Source: Halpernia sp048269545 (GTDB lineage: Bacteria; Bacteroidota; Bacteroidia; Flavobacteriales; Weeksellaceae). From it: a DNA stretch of 64,000 nt. The notes under the pieces were generated by a model. The model was not told the DNA's origin. It searched no databases and worked only from the letters and a program-made list of their open reading frames with translations. This document shows positions 1-8,449 of this stretch, piece after piece. The DNA lies in assembly GCF_048269545.1 (NCBI RefSeq), contig NZ_JBLXIJ010000004.1:62001-126000 (forward strand), read 5' to 3'. Both the position numbers and the translations under genes were made by a program. Numbering within the stretch: position 1 is the first letter of the stretch; each line of letters starts with the position of its first letter.

Positions 1-500
1 TTGGTAAATGGATAGAAGAGACCATTTCGGGGTCAAAAAATGTAGATGAACGAAAACTCGGATCGCTGCTCAAAAAGATGAAGAAGGAAGATGTTCTTAT
101 TTGTTCGGAGCTTTCGCGATTAGGCAGAAGTTTATTAATGATAATGGGTGTACTTAATGAGTGTATGAATAGAGATATAAAAGTCTGGACTATTAAAGAT
201 AATTACAGATTAGGGAATGATATAAATTCAAAAGTATTAGCATTTGCCTTCGGATTATCAGCTGAGATTGAACGGAATTTAATCTCGCAACGCACGAAAG
301 AAGCATTGGCTCGAAAAAAAGCAGAAGGAGTAATTCTTGGCAGACCAAAAGGAAGTAAATCGGCAAAAACAAAACTTACAGGACAGGAAAAGAAAATCGA
401 GGAATTGTTAGCTAAAAAAGTTTCGTTTTCCGCTATCGGGAGAATACTGGGTGTTCATAGGTTAACTGTGAGTAATTTTGTAAAACGAGGTGGTTTTTAA
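1..500 (+). CDS. serine recombinase / DNA invertase, 5' end outside window
   Basis: The reading frame is open from the window edge (first whole codon at position 3), so the N-terminal part with the catalytic serine is missing. What remains fits the resolvase/invertase family: the LSRLGRS segment with its conserved arginines, the long E-helix (AEIERNLISQRTKEAL), the GRPKGS linker and a C-terminal helix-turn-helix around SFSAIGRILGVHRLTVSNF. The ATG at 78 is internal to the domain and is not a credible start. These enzymes cut and rejoin DNA through a phosphoserine intermediate and work in inversion, resolution or integration. The position beside a helicase/nuclease and toxin-like genes suggests a mobile or variable island. 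The family is clear; the substrate is not known. Confidence 0.9.
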   Translation, partial: GKWIEETISGSKNVDERKLGSLLKKMKKEDVLICSELSRLGRSLLMIMGVLNECMNRDIKVWTIKDNYRLGNDINSKVLAFAFGLSAEIERNLISQRTKEALARKKAEGVILGRPKGSKSAKTKLTGQEKKIEELLAKKVSFSAIGRILGVHRLTVSNFVKRGGF

Positions 501-561
501 AAAACATTAGCAATAATGAGCAGATATCTTATCTTTGAAAAAGCAACAACAATTTTTTAAT

Positions 562-3500
562 ATGTCTACTAATTTCATTACCAATAATAAGCAACAAAAA
601 ACTCTAAAAGCTAGGTTAAATACTTTAATTTCAATAAGTGAGGAACTTAAATTTTTAGTTGGATATTTCTATTTTTCTGGATGGTCAGAAATTTATTTGA
701 GTCTTGAAAAAAATCCCCAACAAAAGCTAAAACTATTGGTAGGATTACAAGTTTGCAATTATCTAGGAAATATCATTGAGTATGCGGATCAACAAGAAAA
801 TACTTCTTCGGATGAAGAATTTCAGAAATATCTTATCTCGCTTGGCTTTGCATTGAATAATGAGGAAATGGATACGGAAGAATTTTACAATCAAGTAGGT
901 TTTTTTGTAAAGATGATTGAAGAAGACCGATTAGAAATACGAAAGACGGAAAATCCTAATCATGCGAAATTGTATCTTTTTCATCTAAACGAAGATCAAG
1001 CAGAAAAACAAGGAATGCCCGGACAATTTATTACAGGAAGCAGTAATCTTACACGCTCAGGATTGCATAACCAAGAAGAATTCAATGTTGAGATTAAAGA
1101 CTATGGATACAAAGAGGCAGTGCTTTATTTTGATGAATTATGGGAAAAAGCAATACCCATTACAGAGCAGCAAGAAAACCGAGATATACTGATAGATTTT
1201 ATAAAAAATAAAACTCAAGTTGCCACAGTTACTCCTTTTGAAGCATATTGTCTGGTTATTAAAACTTATCTCGACCTCCAAAATCAAGAAAATGAAGAGG
1301 TAGATTTAGATGCTTTACTAGAGAAAATAGATTTGAAAAAATACAGCTATCAATCTGATGCTGTTAATCAAGCAATGCATATGATTAATGAGCACAATGG
1401 TTGTATTGTTGCAGACGTAGTAGGTTTAGGAAAAACTGTTATTGCATCAATGATTGCTCGGCAAATGAATAAACGAGGAATTGTTATTTGTCCACCAGGA
1501 TTAATGGGAGATCCAGAGAAAAAAGACAGTGGTTGGTGGGAATATTTAGAAAAATTCGGTTTACATAATTGGCAAGTTTACAGCCGGGGAATTGTAGAGC
1601 GAATTGCTGATAATATTGAGGGAAGAGATTTTGAAGTAGTCATTGTAGATGAAGCTCATTATTTCCGAAATCAAGATACAACTGATTATGAAGCATTGTC
1701 GATGATTTGTAGAGGAAAAAAAGTAATCCTATTATCTGCAACACCATTCAATAATTCACCGGCAGATATTTTTTCACTTTTAAAGCTATTTATTGTTCCA
1801 GGGAAATCTACCATATCATTAGAAGATAATCTTGCGGGAAAATTCAGCCGTTTATATTATGAATACAAACAATTATCTACCATTTTTAAAAATTGGAATT
1901 CTGCTGATGACAAAAAAAGAAAGCTTGCAGAAAATTATTACACTACAATTGTTGATGAAAACCTTCCTATTGATATAAAAAAAGTGAAAGCTGTTACAAA
2001 ACGTCTTTCAAATGATATTAAACGAATCATCAGTCCAGTAGTAATACGACGAAATCGTTTAGATCTTAAGTTGGATTATATTTATTCTAAAGAAGTGGGT
2101 GATTTGTCTGTAGTGAAAGATCCCAAAGAAGTTTTTTATTACCTGGATGCAGAACAAGATGAATTTTATGACAATATTATAAGTAAATACTTTGCAGAGG
2201 ATGGTTTGTTTACTGGAGCAATTTATCAGCCATTTAGTTATGAGAAAATATTGAGTGATAAATTGGATGAGTTTGGTAACCGCCAGTACAATCAACAGAA
2301 AAACTTATTTGATTTTATGCGTCGTATTTTAGTAAAACGATTCGAGTCTTCATTTGGTTCTTTTGAAAAATCTATTGATCGATTTTTGGAAGTACATATA
2401 TTGGTAAAAGATTTTATCGATAAAACAGGAAAATTTATTTTAGATCGCTCTTTTATCGACAGAATAAAGGATTTTGACGATGATGAAATAGAAGCAAATT
2501 TAGAAAAATATGCCAGTGGCGACTTAAAACGGAAAACACCAAAGAATACTGAAGTTTATGAGATTGATGCTTTTCAACGGAAACAAGAGTTTTTAGAAGA
2601 TATTGATTCGGATATAAAACTATTTGAAGGGATTCAGCAAAGATTAAAAGATTTAAAATTAGTTGAGAAAGATCCTAAACAAGAAGAGATAATAAAAAAA
2701 ATAAAATCTGCCTTAGCAAAAGATCCCGACAGAAAAATCATATTATTCTCAGAATATGTAGAAACAATTCTTCACTTAGAAAAACGTTTCAAAAGTGAAT
2801 TTGGAAAGCACGTGTTAGTTTGTGATGGCAAAGTTTCAAAAGACTTGGCGAGACATCTTAATAGTGATTTTAATGCTCAATATAATAAAGGTTTAAAGAC
2901 AAATCATTTTAAAATACTGCTTACTTCGGATAAACTTTCCGAAGGTTTTAATTTAAATAGAGCTGGGATGATTATCAATTATGATATTCCATGGAATCCA
3001 ACTAGAGTGATTCAGCGAGTGGGTCGTATTAACCGAATTGGTTCTAAGGTTTTTGATGAATTGTTTATTTTAAATTTTTTCCCGTCTCTTAAAGGTGCAG
3101 ATATTGTAAAATCTAGAGAAATTGCACAGCAAAAAATGTTTTTGATTCACAATGCATTAGGAGAAGATGCGAAAATTTTCGATGAAGATGAGGAACCAAG
3201 TCCAGCTGCACTAGGTTCAAAGATTAATAGTAATCCACAAGAAGAAGGTGAAGTTAATACAATTACAAAAATTCGAAATCTATATGCTGATTTACAGAAA
3301 GAGCATCCAGAAATCATTGAAAAAATCAGTCAACTTCCACCACGTGTAAAAACAGCAAAAAAATATCCTGAATATGAATTGAATGTTTTGAGAAGAAAAG
3401 GATTAAGCTTATTTGCGCAAACTACGGGGAAAGATGAAAATAGAAATATTAAGGAAATTGATTTTGAAAATTTATTACAAAAAATTGAATGTACAATTGA

Positions 3501-3918
3501 AGAACCATCACTAAAACTTTCATCTGTGTTTTGGGGATTGTATGAGGAAATCAAAGAATTCAAACCCAAGTATAAATTGGGAAGAAGTGAAATCTCTTTA
3601 GAACAAAAAGCAGAAACTAACCTTAAAAAATCACTTAAAATATTAAAAGATTTAAACTTTGAAAATTTAAACTTCATTCAGATGCTTATTAAGGATTTGC
3701 GAAATTATCATACGCTGTCAGTTAGAAGTATAAGACGTATTGGAGCACAAGATTTGACTGAAGATAAAACGTCTGTTCGCTTATTTTTAGAAGAAATTTC
3801 ATGGTTAAAGAAACATTTGGGAGAGAATTATCTTGATGATATAGAATCCAGAACGAAAGGTAAAAACAAAGAAGTGATTATTGCTATTGAGAATAATGAT
3901 TTGAGAGAGTTATTATAA
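562..3918 (+). CDS. PLD-like nuclease fused to SNF2-type helicase
   Basis: A protein of about 1118 residues from the ATG at 562; a TTG at 535 would add nine residues. Domains in order: a phospholipase-D-like half-site near residue 134 (HAK followed by GSSNLTRSG); an SF2 ATPase with Walker A (GLGKT, about 288), DEAH (about 363) and SAT (about 392); a helicase C-terminal domain with the motif VI-like QRVGRINRIG (about 818); and a helical tail of about 220 residues with no recognised domain. It probably translocates on nucleic acid and may cleave it. DISARM carries PLD and SNF2 activities on separate proteins; here they are fused. It is not Mokosh-like, because Mokosh uses an SF1 helicase. A defence role is inferred from domains and from the neighbouring recombinase and toxin-type genes. 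Confidence 0.85.
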   Translation: MSTNFITNNKQQKTLKARLNTLISISEELKFLVGYFYFSGWSEIYLSLEKNPQQKLKLLVGLQVCNYLGNIIEYADQQENTSSDEEFQKYLISLGFALNNEEMDTEEFYNQVGFFVKMIEEDRLEIRKTENPNHAKLYLFHLNEDQAEKQGMPGQFITGSSNLTRSGLHNQEEFNVEIKDYGYKEAVLYFDELWEKAIPITEQQENRDILIDFIKNKTQVATVTPFEAYCLVIKTYLDLQNQENEEVDLDALLEKIDLKKYSYQSDAVNQAMHMINEHNGCIVADVVGLGKTVIASMIARQMNKRGIVICPPGLMGDPEKKDSGWWEYLEKFGLHNWQVYSRGIVERIADNIEGRDFEVVIVDEAHYFRNQDTTDYEALSMICRGKKVILLSATPFNNSPADIFSLLKLFIVPGKSTISLEDNLAGKFSRLYYEYKQLSTIFKNWNSADDKKRKLAENYYTTIVDENLPIDIKKVKAVTKRLSNDIKRIISPVVIRRNRLDLKLDYIYSKEVGDLSVVKDPKEVFYYLDAEQDEFYDNIISKYFAEDGLFTGAIYQPFSYEKILSDKLDEFGNRQYNQQKNLFDFMRRILVKRFESSFGSFEKSIDRFLEVHILVKDFIDKTGKFILDRSFIDRIKDFDDDEIEANLEKYASGDLKRKTPKNTEVYEIDAFQRKQEFLEDIDSDIKLFEGIQQRLKDLKLVEKDPKQEEIIKKIKSALAKDPDRKIILFSEYVETILHLEKRFKSEFGKHVLVCDGKVSKDLARHLNSDFNAQYNKGLKTNHFKILLTSDKLSEGFNLNRAGMIINYDIPWNPTRVIQRVGRINRIGSKVFDELFILNFFPSLKGADIVKSREIAQQKMFLIHNALGEDAKIFDEDEEPSPAALGSKINSNPQEEGEVNTITKIRNLYADLQKEHPEIIEKISQLPPRVKTAKKYPEYELNVLRRKGLSLFAQTTGKDENRNIKEIDFENLLQKIECTIEEPSLKLSSVFWGLYEEIKEFKPKYKLGRSEISLEQKAETNLKKSLKILKDLNFENLNFIQMLIKDLRNYHTLSVRSIRRIGAQDLTEDKTSVRLFLEEISWLKKHLGENYLDDIESRTKGKNKEVIIAIENNDLRELL

Positions 3919-4138
3919 ATTCTTAGAGAATTAATTTTGATTTTAAATTGGAATCTCAGTTTCATTCTCAATTTGGATTACATCATAAGTTTCCAAATTA
4001 GAATTTAATATTTAATTCAAAATATAAATTAATTTGTATAGTTTTTGAACTCAGTTAAAATTAATTACAATTTTTATATCACATCACATATAAAATATGC
4101 TTCAAAACAAAAAATATACGCATTTACATATAATTTTA

Positions 4139-4195
4139 TATATTTGTGCTAAATACTTGCAAAAGCATATAAAAATGTATAAAAATTTAGCACAA
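4139..4195 (+). promoter_or_regulatory. promoter and inverted-repeat operator of HTH gene
   Basis: A Bacteroidota -7 box, TATATTTG, lies at 4139-4146. A perfect 11-base inverted repeat, TTGTGCTAAAT (4144-4154) and ATTTAGCACAA (4185-4195), starts in that box and ends just inside the coding region. This layout fits autorepression by the encoded HTH protein. No clear -33 TTG is seen. Confidence 0.5.
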
Positions 4196-4399
4196 TTCAC
4201 CAAAGATAAACGCAAAGAAGCCAATCTTACCCAGCAGGAGTTTGCTGAAAGAGCTGGTGTTGCTTTGACTGTGGTTAGGAAAATAGAGCAAGGAAAGGAG
4301 AATTTGAGTTTGGCAAAAGTGAACCAAGTTCTTTATATGTTTGGCAGTAAATTAATTCCTGCACCTATGAAAGAAATTGATGAACGAGACAAACGATAG
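4175..4399 (+). CDS. HipB/XRE-like transcriptional regulator
   Basis: A 74-residue protein that is almost entirely one helix-turn-helix of the XRE/HipB (y4mF) type: LTQQEFAERAGVALTVVRKIEQG, followed by the short beta strand typical of HipB-like antitoxins (MFGSKLIPAP). The ATG at 4175 is preferred over one at 4097 because a -7 box at 4139-4146 would start transcription after 4097. The expected partner, a HipA kinase, does not follow; a truncated RhuM gene does. It may be an orphan antitoxin or a stand-alone autorepressor. An inverted repeat straddles its start. Confidence 0.8.
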   Translation: MYKNLAQFTKDKRKEANLTQQEFAERAGVALTVVRKIEQGKENLSLAKVNQVLYMFGSKLIPAPMKEIDERDKR

Positions 4400-4508
4400 T
4401 TTTTCATTAAAACGGTTGCCACTTATCATAATAAATCCGATATTCATCTGATTGAAAACTTATTAATTTCTAAAAATATTTCGGAAATTTACAGTGTAAT
4501 TATAACTG

Positions 4509-4814
4509 ATGAAAACAGAAAACCAAATAGAAATTTACCTAGCTGTTGATGGCTCTACTCAAATTAATGTCCAATTTGAGGAAGATACGGTTTGGCTTAC
4601 GCAAGCGCAAATGGCAGAATTGTTTGGAAAAGGAAGAACTACAATTACTGAACATATAAATAATGTGTTTACTGAAGGAGAACTTGTAGAAGAAGTGGTA
4701 TGTCGGGATTTCCGACACACCACTCAATATGGTGCTATTAAAGGAAAAAGCCAGTCTAAAGATGTGAAATATTATAATTCCAGTTCGTTGAAGAGTGAAA
4801 TTTCTTTTATATAA
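4509..4814 (+). pseudogene. truncated RhuM-family gene
   Basis: A 101-residue product whose first 80 or so residues match the N-terminal part of RhuM-family proteins and of the next gene (NQIEIY, DTVWLTQAQMAELF, ITEHINN, EGEL). It stops soon after KYYN, where the intact neighbour continues into its conserved VGYRVKS region. The frame then breaks down into an unrelated tail. The 40 bases before its ATG also resemble the 40 bases before the next gene, which points to an old tandem duplication followed by deletion. It is probably non-functional, although a short N-terminal protein could still be made. Confidence 0.7.
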
Positions 4815-4855
4815 AGTAAAAAATATTCCCGAACTTTACAAAGCAATTATAATCA

Positions 4856-5818
4856 ATGGAAGTAGAAAATCAAATAGAAATATACCAAAACAAAGAATCT
4901 GGTGTTTCGCTTGAAGTTAAGTTTGAAGGAGATACTGTTTGGTTGTCGCAAAGTCAATTGAGCGAATTATTCAAGCAAACAAAACAAAATATAAGTCTGC
5001 ATATCAATAATTGTTTCAAAGAAGGAGAGTTAGATGTAAATTCAGTTATCAAGGATTCCTTGACAACTGCAGCAGATGGAAAGAAATATAAAACTAAATA
5101 CTATAATTTAGATGTTATCATTTCAGTTGGCTATAGAGTGAAATCCAAGCAAGGAACCCAATTCCGTATTTGGGCAAACAAAATCCTAAAAGAATATTTA
5201 GTAAAAGGTTATTCCATTAACGAAAAAAGATTAGCCCAAAAAGAACAGGAAGTTCAACTTTTGAAAAATGGAATTCAGATTTTAAGCAGAGCCATTGAAG
5301 AGAAAACAGAGGAAAATGAATGGCTGTCGATTTTCTCTAAAGGACTACAATTATTAGATGATTATGATCACGAAGAATTGGATTCTAAAGGTTTAACGAA
5401 GAAAACTGCTATTTATCCAACGCGAGAAGATTATCAGGAACTCATCAATCAAATGGTGGTAGATTTTGATTCGCAAGTGTTCGGAAAAGAAAAGGATCAA
5501 AATTTCCAGAGTTCAATTGCGCAAATAGAAAAAGGTTTTGGAGAAAACGATTTTTATCCAACCTTGGAAGAGAAAGCCACGATGCTTTTGTATTTAGTTG
5601 TTAAAAATCATTCTTTTGTGGATGGTAATAAAAGAATAGCGGCGGCGTGTTTTTTAAAGTTTTTGCAAACCAATAAAATGCTTTTCAACGCACAAAATGA
5701 ACTGATTATTAGCAATGACACTTTAGCGAGTTTAACATTGTTCATCGCTTCAAGCAAACCAGATGAAATGGAAACTGTAAAAAGATTGGTTATCAGTGTT
5801 TTAAATAGGAATAAATAA
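4856..5818 (+). CDS. RhuM-Fic/Doc fusion protein
   Basis: A 320-residue protein. Residues 1 to about 130 are a RhuM-type domain (DTVWLSQSQLSELF, YYNLDVIISVGYRVKSKQGTQFRIWA). After a helical linker, residues of about 190-315 form a Fic/Doc domain with the core HSFVDGNKR starting at H252. The family transfers AMP, phosphate or related groups to target proteins. The lysine after GN, rather than glycine, resembles Doc (a kinase) more than classical AMP-transferring Fic proteins. No separate antitoxin is obvious. The RhuM part may provide targeting or control. Its place between a truncated paralogue and core genes suggests the edge of an accessory island. Confidence 0.85.
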   Translation: MEVENQIEIYQNKESGVSLEVKFEGDTVWLSQSQLSELFKQTKQNISLHINNCFKEGELDVNSVIKDSLTTAADGKKYKTKYYNLDVIISVGYRVKSKQGTQFRIWANKILKEYLVKGYSINEKRLAQKEQEVQLLKNGIQILSRAIEEKTEENEWLSIFSKGLQLLDDYDHEELDSKGLTKKTAIYPTREDYQELINQMVVDFDSQVFGKEKDQNFQSSIAQIEKGFGENDFYPTLEEKATMLLYLVVKNHSFVDGNKRIAAACFLKFLQTNKMLFNAQNELIISNDTLASLTLFIASSKPDEMETVKRLVISVLNRNK

Positions 5819-5881
5819 GGTGATAACTGATAAAAAGGTTAATGTTCAGTATATATTTTCACAGATTACACTCATAAATCA

Positions 5882-5897
5882 GTACCGTATTTGTACC
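5882..5897. repeat. spaced GTACC direct repeats at island edge
   Basis: The 245-base gap between the RhuM-Fic gene and the thioredoxin gene holds no gene. It contains GTACC twice with an 11-base period (5882-5886, 5893-5897), followed by the dyad CTGATTATCAG. The spacing resembles the repeats before the tyrosine recombinase near 62.07 kb, so this may be a remnant of recombinase binding sites. The evidence is weak. Confidence 0.25.
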
Positions 5898-6063
5898 ATA
5901 AAATCATAACTAACTGATTATCAGTATCCGTTATTTTCGAAGAGGTGAAATAAACTTCAATAAATATATTTAAAATTCTCCAAGTGAAAACTAGGGGAAT
6001 TTTTTTATTAAATAGGTTGTAAATCCTCAAAAAAAATATAATTTTACCGAAAATAAAAAATAA

Positions 6064-6582
6064 ATGAAATTCACAAAAATCTTAATTGTAGCATTATTAT
6101 TCGGTTTTATACAAACTGCTTTTGCTCAAGAAAATGCAGAAGTTGTCATTGCAAATGCACAAAAACAAGCAAAAAAAGAAAACAAAAATGTAATGGTTTT
6201 CTTCCACGCCTCATGGTGCGGTTGGTGTAAATTGATGGATAAGAAAATGAATTTACCTTCCACCAAAAATTTGTTTGATGACAATTATGTTTTGGCATCT
6301 TTAGATGTTTTAGAAAATGGCGAAAAAGTAAAATTAGAAAATCCAAATGGAAGAGAATGGATGGCAAAATATGGCGGAAAAGACGCTGGATTGCCGTATT
6401 TTGTTTTCATTAACAGCAAAGGTGAAGTTTTAGAAAATTCTTTAAATGAAAAAAAGGAAAATCTTGGATGTCCTTCTACTCCAGAAGAAATTGCTTCTTT
6501 TGTAAGTAAATTAAAGAAAACCTCTAATCTGAATGAAAACCAATTAGAAATTATTAAAAAAGCATTTTCTGAGAAACTTTAG
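6064..6582 (+). CDS. exported thioredoxin-family protein
   Basis: A 172-residue protein with a signal peptide (about residues 1-21, AFA then Q). The thioredoxin fold carries the redox motif WCGWC, with cysteines 52 and 55, and the cis-proline region GLPYFVF near residue 110. It probably acts as a periplasmic thiol oxidoreductase or disulfide reductase. The C-terminal tail of about 40 residues is helical. It stands alone, with a strong terminator just downstream. The exact substrate cannot be told from the sequence. It is the first core-type gene after the accessory region. Confidence 0.88.
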   Translation: MKFTKILIVALLFGFIQTAFAQENAEVVIANAQKQAKKENKNVMVFFHASWCGWCKLMDKKMNLPSTKNLFDDNYVLASLDVLENGEKVKLENPNGREWMAKYGGKDAGLPYFVFINSKGEVLENSLNEKKENLGCPSTPEEIASFVSKLKKTSNLNENQLEIIKKAFSEKL

Positions 6583-6603
6583 AAAATTACTATCGCTAAA
6601 AAT

Positions 6604-6633
6604 AAATTCCCCACTTTTAAAAATGGGGAATTT
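6604..6633. terminator. intrinsic terminator, bidirectional
   Basis: A perfect 10-base stem (AAATTCCCCA / TGGGGAATTT) with a T-run on both sides ends the thioredoxin gene and can also serve the TPR gene on the other strand. Confidence 0.85.
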
Positions 6634-6655
6634 TTTGTTTTAATAAAACGACTTT

Positions 6656-7219
6656 TTATTGATTTAGAAAAGTTTTAAGTTTGAGCGCATCTGCATTCAT
6701 CGGGTCATATTGCAAAGATTTCTCTAAATGTTGCTTCGCTGATTCTTTATCAGAATCTTTCAAATTATATGCAACATAAAATTCTGCGTAAGCCAAATTC
6801 TTTTTATTGGCTTCTAATTCTTCCGGTTTTACTTTAGAAATATATTTTTCGTAAGCTAAAGTTGCATTTGCGTCGTCTTTCATAGATTGATAAACATAAG
6901 CTTGGCTGTAATATGCAGGAGCCCAATCTGGCAATAAAGTTGAAATATTTTTCCAAGTTTCTAAAGCATTTGTAAAATCTTTTGAATTTTGATAAGCGGT
7001 TGCTAAATTTACTAAAGCTTTAGTATCATTTGGATTTGTAGCAATTTGTGTTTTTAATGCGCTAATTTCTGGCGTTTCTGCGTTAGTTTTTACTTCTGTT
7101 TTCACAGTTGTACTGTCATTTGGAATTGTTTTGGTTTGTGCAAAACCAAAACTTATTGCGCTAAAAAACAATGCCGCGACAATCGATTTTTTTGTGTTGT
7201 TCATTTCTAACTTTTTCAT
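6656..7219 (-). CDS. exported TPR-repeat protein
   Basis: A protein of about 187 residues if read from the ATG at 7219; the ATGs at 7285 and 7204 are alternatives. A signal peptide (SIVAALFFSAISFGFAQ) is best placed by the 7219 or 7204 start, since the longer form puts 22 or more odd residues before it. The mature part has at least three tetratricopeptide-like helical repeats (NPNDTKALVNLATAYQNS, PDWAPAYYSQAYVYQS, LEKSLQYDPMNADAL). TPR proteins bind other proteins; the partner here is unknown. It is probably periplasmic. It stands alone between two intergenic regions. Confidence 0.8.
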   Translation of the reverse strand: MKKLEMNNTKKSIVAALFFSAISFGFAQTKTIPNDSTTVKTEVKTNAETPEISALKTQIATNPNDTKALVNLATAYQNSKDFTNALETWKNISTLLPDWAPAYYSQAYVYQSMKDDANATLAYEKYISKVKPEELEANKKNLAYAEFYVAYNLKDSDKESAKQHLEKSLQYDPMNADALKLKTFLNQ

Positions 7220-7398
7220 TTTATTTATTTTTAATAATGTTAATTTCACTTCGAGAATACCAAGAATAATTCCAAGCTTTTTCATTTTTTGAAACTTTAA
7301 TATTTTTTATAATAACTTAACTATTGTTTACGTAATAAATAGTTGAGGAAAAAATTTTTATTTCTGTCAAAAAATTTCCTGCTTTAGTCTTTTAAAAA

Positions 7399-7406
7399 TA
7401 CCTTTG
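7399..7406 (+). promoter_or_regulatory. -7 promoter box of nucleoid-associated gene
   Basis: TACCTTTG fits the Bacteroidota TAnnTTTG box and lies 21 bases before the ATG at 7428. There is no convincing -33 TTG. Confidence 0.4.
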
Positions 7407-7427
7407 TAATCACAAAATTCTAAATTA

Positions 7428-8444
7428 ATGCTCTCCAAAATAACAGTTCATAAAGTCGGGAATAAAATCAATCAGGAAAACCTTTTTCTTTCGGAAGAAG
7501 AACTTCAGATTGATGATGATATGAAGGAACTTCTAAGCGATTATTTCCTAAATGCTTTTAAATCTGAAGAACAATTTCAGTTTTACAGTGATTCTTATTT
7601 ATCATTAAATCCAATTTATTCTTCTGTTTCTGAAATTTTTGAGGTTAAAGATAAATTCCAGTTTGAGTCGGAAAATATTGCGAAACATTTATACGAAATA
7701 AGTGAAAATCCGCGCGTTCAAGGTGGAGAATTATTTGTTGTTTATTTTGAAGGAGAAATTACGGAGGAAGGAAACCAAATCGATTCTATTGGAATTTTTA
7801 AAACTGAAAATAAAAATCCTTTCCTTAAAATTTTATCTAAAGATGAAAACTATGAAATTGAAAAAGATTACGGAATTTCTTTAGCCAAATTAGATAAAGG
7901 TTGCTTGATTTATAACACGGACAAAGAATCTGGTTTTGCAATTTCTGTGGTTGATAATAATAAAAATGGCGATCAATATTATTGGTTTGAAGATTTTCTT
8001 AAAGTGAAGCAGCGCGATGATGAATATTTTCATACGCAGGAAACACTTTCAGTTTTTAAAGATTTTGTCATTAAACAATTGCCGCAAGAATTTGACGTAA
8101 ATAAACCGGATCAAGCAGATTTTTTAACTAAATCAATCAATTTTTTTAAAGAAAAAGAAAGCTTTGATTATGATGAATTTACCAATGAAGTTTTAGGTGA
8201 TAAAAATGTAATTGAAAGTTTTTCTAATTTTAAAAGTGATTACGAACAGGAAATGCAGGTTTCTATTTCCGAAGATTTTCCTATCAATCAAACGGCAGTA
8301 AAGAAAAATCAACGCTATTTTAAAAGTATTATTAAATTAGATAAAAATTTTCATATTTATGTTCATGGTGATCGGAAAATGATTCAGCAAGGACAAGATG
8401 AAAACGGGAAATTTTATATGCTTTATTTTGAAGAAGAAAAATAA
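7428..8444 (+). CDS. nucleoid-associated protein, NdpA family
   Basis: A 338-residue protein that fits the NdpA/YejK family over its full length. Features seen are the N-terminal KITVHKVGNKINQENL segment, the central VQGGELFVVYFEGEI strand region and the C-terminal YFKSIIKLDKNFHIYVHGD segment. E. coli YejK binds DNA and is found with the nucleoid; its exact role is not settled. It lies five bases before the Fpg/Nei glycosylase gene, so the two are probably co-transcribed, although no functional link is established. Confidence 0.85.
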   Translation: MLSKITVHKVGNKINQENLFLSEEELQIDDDMKELLSDYFLNAFKSEEQFQFYSDSYLSLNPIYSSVSEIFEVKDKFQFESENIAKHLYEISENPRVQGGELFVVYFEGEITEEGNQIDSIGIFKTENKNPFLKILSKDENYEIEKDYGISLAKLDKGCLIYNTDKESGFAISVVDNNKNGDQYYWFEDFLKVKQRDDEYFHTQETLSVFKDFVIKQLPQEFDVNKPDQADFLTKSINFFKEKESFDYDEFTNEVLGDKNVIESFSNFKSDYEQEMQVSISEDFPINQTAVKKNQRYFKSIIKLDKNFHIYVHGDRKMIQQGQDENGKFYMLYFEEEK

Positions 8445-8449
8445 AACTG

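Noticed and set aside
562..3918. Mokosh type II defence protein
   Set aside because: Mokosh uses an SF1 (COG1112-like) helicase; this protein has SF2/SNF2 motifs with DEAH.
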